This document shows, piece after piece, positions 61,487 through 64,000 of a DNA stretch of 64,000 bases. Source of the stretch: a bacterium HR17 (lineage in GTDB: Bacteria > Armatimonadota > Fervidibacteria > Fervidibacterales > Fervidibacteraceae). The stretch lies in assembly GCA_002898575.1 (NCBI GenBank), contig BEHT01000003.1, positions 1 to 64,000 on the forward strand. The letters run 5' to 3'. The notes under the pieces were generated by a model. The model was not told where the DNA came from. It did no database searches and saw only the letters and a list, made by a program, of their open reading frames with translations. Position 1 is the first letter of the stretch, and each line of letters begins with the position of its first letter. Made by a program: the position numbers and the translations under genes.

Positions 61487-63100
61487 TTGCCACGCCCAGA
61501 ACGCGTTTTCCTTTACGACACGACATTGCGTGACGGGGCTCAAGCCGAAGGCGTTAATTTCTCGCTGGAGGACAAGATGAAAATCGCCCGCAAACTGGAC
61601 GAGTTTGGCGTTCACTACATTGAGGCAGGTTGGCCGGGAAGCAACCCCAAAGACGAAGAGTTTTTCCGCTGGGCGCGGGACGCAGAATGGCAGCAGGCGA
61701 AATTGGTCGCTTTTTCCATGACCCGGCGCAAAGGCATTTTGGCGGAGGACGACACCAACATCCGCACGCTATTGGAATGCGGCACGCCGGTCGTCGCCAT
61801 TGTCGGCAAAAGTTGGGATTTGCATGTCACCGAAGCGTTGAACGCCTCGCTGGACGAAAACCTGCGCATGATTGAAGACACTGTTCGGCTCGCCAAACGC
61901 GTCGGCAAAGAGGTCGTTTACGACGCCGAACATTTTTTTGACGGCTACAAGCACAACCCCACTTATGCGGTGGAGACCATTTTGGCGGCGCAAGAGGCAG
62001 GGGCGGATTGGATCGTCTTTTGCGACACCAACGGGGGGAGCCTGCCCCACGAGGTGGAACGCGTCCTCGCCGAGGTCGCACCCCGATTGCGGGTGCCGTT
62101 CGGCATCCACACGCACAACGACAGCGACGCGGCTGTCGCTAACGCCCTTGTGGCAGTTTTGCAAGGCGCGACGCAGGTGCAAGGCACCATCAACGGCATC
62201 GGCGAGCGGGCTGGCAATTGCAATTTGATCTCGGTCATTGCTAACTTGGAACTGAAGTTGGGCGTCCATTGCGTCGGACGGGAGCGATTGCAACGGTTGG
62301 CGGAACTCAGTTACTTCGTCAGCGAGGTCGCTAACCTTGTCCCCAACGACAAACAACCCTTCGTCGGCAAGAGCGTGTTCGCCCACAAAGGCGGCATGCA
62401 CAGCGACGCCGTGATGAAGCGACCGGAAACTTACGAACACATTCCGCCCGATTGGGTCGGCAATAAACGGCGCATTTTGGTCTCCGAATTGGCGGGGCGT
62501 GCCGCCGTCGTCGCCAAAGCCGCTGAGTTCGGCATCCACTTGGACAAACGCTCGCCTGAGGTCACCCACATCATCAACGAGATCAAACGCAAAGAACGAA
62601 CAGGTTACGAATATGAAGGTGCCGACGCGTCGTTGGAGTTGCTCATCCGCAAGCACCTGGGCTTGCGCCGCAAGTTTTTTGAGTTGGTCAATTTCACCGT
62701 GCTCGTCACGCACCGCAACGGAGACATCACCGCAGAGGCGAAAGTCAAGGTGCGAGTGGGCGATGAGGAATTGGTGACGGCGGCGGAGGGAAACGGTCCT
62801 GTCCACGCTTTGGATCTGGCGTTGCGCAAAGCCTTGGAAAGCGTCTATCCCGAACTGAAAAGTGTGCGCTTAACCGATTACAAGGTGCGGGTCGTTAACA
62901 GCGATGCCGCGACCGGGGCACGGGTGCGAGTGCTCATTGAATCCCGCGACGAAACAGGGGCGTGGACAACGATCGGCGTTTCCCCGAACATCATTGAGGC
63001 AAGCCTGATCGCTTTGCTGGACAGTCTGGAGTATGGACTGTTGCGAAAACTGGGCGCTCCGGTTTTGTCTATGCCTGCGGCGACACCCGCATCCCAATAA
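61487..63100 (+). CDS. cimA: (R)-citramalate synthase (or 2-isopropylmalate synthase-like)
   Basis: Condenses pyruvate and acetyl-CoA in the threonine-independent isoleucine route. The 537-residue product starts with YDTTLRDGAQAEGVNFS and has GWPGSNPKDEEFF, FCDTNGGSLPHEV, HTHNDSDAAVANALVAV (metal His), GIGERAGNCNLISVIANLELK, HKGGMHSDAVMK, and a C-terminal LeuA dimer/allosteric domain. These fit CimA better than LeuA. The start is probably TTG at 61487, because AGGAGG lies 9 bases before it; no ATG is near. 30 bases to the next gene. Confidence 0.9.
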   Translation: MPRPERVFLYDTTLRDGAQAEGVNFSLEDKMKIARKLDEFGVHYIEAGWPGSNPKDEEFFRWARDAEWQQAKLVAFSMTRRKGILAEDDTNIRTLLECGTPVVAIVGKSWDLHVTEALNASLDENLRMIEDTVRLAKRVGKEVVYDAEHFFDGYKHNPTYAVETILAAQEAGADWIVFCDTNGGSLPHEVERVLAEVAPRLRVPFGIHTHNDSDAAVANALVAVLQGATQVQGTINGIGERAGNCNLISVIANLELKLGVHCVGRERLQRLAELSYFVSEVANLVPNDKQPFVGKSVFAHKGGMHSDAVMKRPETYEHIPPDWVGNKRRILVSELAGRAAVVAKAAEFGIHLDKRSPEVTHIINEIKRKERTGYEYEGADASLELLIRKHLGLRRKFFELVNFTVLVTHRNGDITAEAKVKVRVGDEELVTAAEGNGPVHALDLALRKALESVYPELKSVRLTDYKVRVVNSDAATGARVRVLIESRDETGAWTTIGVSPNIIEASLIALLDSLEYGLLRKLGAPVLSMPAATPASQ

Positions 63101-63130
63101 CCCGTTCGCCTATGGGGAGGTGTGACAAGC

Positions 63131-64000
63131 GTGGCGCAGAGAGCGACGCCAGGTGTGACACGCATCGGATGGATTGGCACGGGGGTCATGGGACGGTGGA
63201 TGTGTTGGCATGTGCTCCGCAGCGGTTACTCCGTCACCCTTTACAACCGCACCAAAGAAAAAGCCCAACCGTTGCTGGACGAAGGTGCCCGCTGGGCTGA
63301 CTCACCGCAGGAAGTCGCAGAACGCTCCGATATCGTTTTCACGATGGTCGGCTTTCCGTCCGATGTGCGCGAGGTTTACTTCAGCCCAAAGGGCATTTTG
63401 GCGGGGACGCGAGCGGGCATGATTTTGGTGGATATGACGACGACCGAACCGTCGCTGGCAAAAGAAATTTACGAAGCCGCCAAAGCCAAAGGGGCAACCG
63501 CCTTGGACGCCCCAGTTTCAGGCGGCGATGTCGGTGCCCGTGAAGCCCGTCTGTCCATCATGGTCGGCGGCGACCGTGACGCTTTTGAAGCCGTTTTGCC
63601 GCTCTTTGAGGTGATGGGCAAGAACATCGTCTATCAGGGTGGCGCTGGCGCCGGACAGCACACGAAAATGTGCAATCAAATCGTCATCGCCGGGACGATG
63701 ATCGGTGTCTGTGAGGCGCTCCTTTACGGCTACAAAGCGGGGCTGGACTTGGAAACGGTGCTCCAGTCTATCAGCAAAGGGGCGGCGGCGTGTTGGACGC
63801 TGGACAATCTCGCGCCCCGCATCCTGCGGCGCAATTTTGACCCCGGCTTTTTCGTGGAGCACTTCGTCAAAGACATGGAAATCGCCCTCAAAGAAGCGGC
63901 GGCGATGAACTTGTGCCTGCCGGGGCTGGCGCTGGTGCACCAACTCTATGTCGCCTTAAAAGCCAACGGGCACGGCAAAAAGGGCACACATGCCCTGATG
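63131..64000 (+). CDS. 3-hydroxyisobutyrate dehydrogenase-like NAD-binding protein, partial
   Basis: The first 290 codons are present; the gene runs off the right edge. It shows [22 protein letters not shown] (NAD motif G-x-G-x2-G), [31 protein letters not shown] (substrate loop), and [20 protein letters not shown] with the catalytic Lys. Family members act on 3-hydroxyisobutyrate, tartronate semialdehyde or glyoxylate/succinic semialdehyde. The GTG start at 63131 follows GGGGAGGTGTGACAAGC. Confidence 0.9.
   Translation, partial: MAQRATPGVTRIGWIGTGVMGRWMCWHVLRSGYSVTLYNRTKEKAQPLLDEGARWADSPQEVAERSDIVFTMVGFPSDVREVYFSPKGILAGTRAGMILVDMTTTEPSLAKEIYEAAKAKGATALDAPVSGGDVGAREARLSIMVGGDRDAFEAVLPLFEVMGKNIVYQGGAGAGQHTKMCNQIVIAGTMIGVCEALLYGYKAGLDLETVLQSISKGAAACWTLDNLAPRILRRNFDPGFFVEHFVKDMEIALKEAAAMNLCLPGLALVHQLYVALKANGHGKKGTHALM

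Noticed and set aside
61769-62806. 345-codon minus-strand frame opposite cimA
   Set aside because: Antisense shadow of a well-supported gene, without ribosome site or family marks.
1-64000. tRNA, rRNA and CRISPR arrays
   Set aside because: I scanned for T-loop-like GGTTCGA segments, rRNA core motifs and regularly spaced direct repeats and found none with supporting structure.

Overview
The window reads as a chromosomal segment of a thermophilic, diderm (outer-membrane-bearing) bacterium. This is inferred from three things. A surface protein combines an SLH domain, a collagen-like stretch and a beta-barrel, and there is also a second porin. A full arginine-to-branched-polyamine operon including bpsA is present, a trait of thermophiles. 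GGAGG-type ribosome sites are strong almost everywhere and most spacing is compact. Armatimonadota or a related deep lineage (for example Fervidibacteria-like) fits best, but no rRNA is present to prove it. I saw no tRNA, rRNA or CRISPR array.

Layout. 1-5.2 kb (minus strand): pyrB and pyrC, normally neighbours, are separated by a three-gene conflict islet (MNT-HEPN protein, EVE-like/RecB-like nuclease, DpnII-like endonuclease). 5.4-9.9 kb: TIM-barrel isomerase and panC on plus; prfB with a programmed frameshift, a hexapeptide protein and an IMPase-family protein on minus. 10-13 kb: SLH/collagen/beta-barrel protein and a porin. 13.2-27 kb (minus strand) is a large nitrogen-assimilation region: two ammonium transporters sharing an unusual C-terminal domain, a flotillin between them, P-II (glnB), uroporphyrinogen-III synthase, nitrite transporter, ferredoxin nitrite reductase (plus a partial duplicate), a DUF433/DUF5615 toxin-antitoxin pair, glutamine synthetase and a degenerate Amt paralogue. 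Together these would import ammonium and nitrite, reduce nitrite with siroheme, and fix ammonium into glutamine under P-II control.

27-33.5 kb: oxidoreductase, dGTPase-like protein, a methyltransferase/unknown-protein pair that looks like restriction-modification, then a broken isomerase gene abutting a transposase remnant. 33.7-42 kb: queG, an AAA ATPase, htpX, amidase, a candidate lipoprotein, a molybdopterin-domain protein, a DUF885 protein and a GDP-mannose dehydratase-like enzyme. 42-47.5 kb: an ECF sigma factor, zinc-finger anti-sigma, RseB-like protein, PilB-type ATPase and coaBC in one direction. 47.6-55 kb: nucleoside hydrolase, isomerase, tricorn-type protease, sugar kinase and MFS exporter.

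55.5-64 kb (plus strand): CoA-binding protein, YhaM-like exoribonuclease, then the polyamine operon bpsA-pdaD-speD-speE-speB, preceded by a promoter, a strongly folded leader and an intrinsic terminator. cimA and a hydroxyisobutyrate-dehydrogenase-like gene (cut by the window end) follow. The most unusual items are the bpsA leader RNA, the shared Amt tail domain, the pyrB/pyrC conflict islet and the partial duplication around nirA.
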